In this document: piece after piece, positions 13,466 to 13,494 of the stretch
Layout of the letters: each line of letters opens with the position of its first letter
How positions within the stretch are numbered: position 1 is the stretch's first letter
Translations under genes and position numbers: made by a program
The notes under the pieces: model-generated
What the model saw: only the letters and a program-made list of their open reading frames with translations
Database searches by the model: none
Told to the model about the DNA's origin: nothing
From: JBFXAM01 sp050184295
Lineage (GTDB): Bacteria; Planctomycetota; Phycisphaerae; UBA1845; Fen-1342
Direction: 5' to 3'
Assembly: GCA_050184295.1 (NCBI GenBank)
Contig: JBFXAM010000122.1
Coordinates: 1 to 13,494 of the forward strand
Length of the DNA: 13,494 nt

Positions 13466-13494
13466 TGCTCCCCGTGCTCGTCATCATCCGTTCT
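13426..13494 (+). CDS. Start of a downstream gene, possibly another pseudopilin-type protein (partial)
   Basis: From the ATG at 13426 the frame stays open to the window edge (23 residues, MSRPFAARARRAMMLPVLVI...). GGAGGG precedes it at about 6 nt, a strong ribosome site inside the upstream gene, and it overlaps the preceding ORF by 40 nt in another frame. A basic stretch leading into a hydrophobic start resembles GspK-type or other prepilin-like leaders, but too little is present to assign a family. Confidence 0.55.
   Translation, partial: MSRPFAARARRAMMLPVLVIIRS

Overview
The window looks like a chromosomal piece of a GC-rich Planctomycetota bacterium, probably an environmental lineage. The evidence is indirect: a secreted KP-43-type subtilase with FnIII tails, tandem GspF-like genes with a divergent pseudopilin, many short GC-rich intergenic hairpins, and two fragments of a protein family I remember from planctomycetes. 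No rRNA, tRNA or CRISPR array was seen.

Left part (1-3490), an accessory island. The 3' end of an open reading frame (1-248, +) meets a minus-strand series convergently. In transcription order the series is: a putative B3-like DNA-binding protein (2947-2480), an HNH endonuclease (2471-1689), a 78-aa unknown protein (1669-1433), an IS200/REP-associated tyrosine transposase (1252-800) and a Vsr-type endonuclease (652-254). The transposase sits between two matching multi-hairpin arrays in inverted orientation (660-774 and 1263-1379). The whole 720-bp block therefore looks like a REP-transposase unit inserted directly in front of the vsr start. Without it, B3-like, HNH, small ORF and vsr would form one compact four-gene operon with no methyltransferase visible. 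A decayed gene (3255-3488, +) carrying a short hairpin repeat closes this part. It resembles the N-terminus of the same family whose C-terminus ends at 248.

Middle part (3492-8262), core and secreted functions. ffh, the signal recognition particle GTPase, lies on the minus strand. It is divergent from a large secreted S8 protease of 989 aa with a complete Asp/His/Ser triad, a KP-43-like beta-sandwich and three FnIII repeats.

Right part (8296-13494). On the minus strand are a DUF192 lipoprotein and a SpoIIE-type PP2C phosphatase with a degenerate receiver-like N-terminus. Diverging from them on the plus strand is a type II secretion/type IV pilus-like cluster: two consecutive GspF-family membrane proteins, a divergent prepilin-like protein, and the start of another gene overlapping it by 40 nt and running off the window. 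No GspE-type ATPase or prepilin peptidase lies within the window.

All family assignments were made by reading motifs, without database searches.
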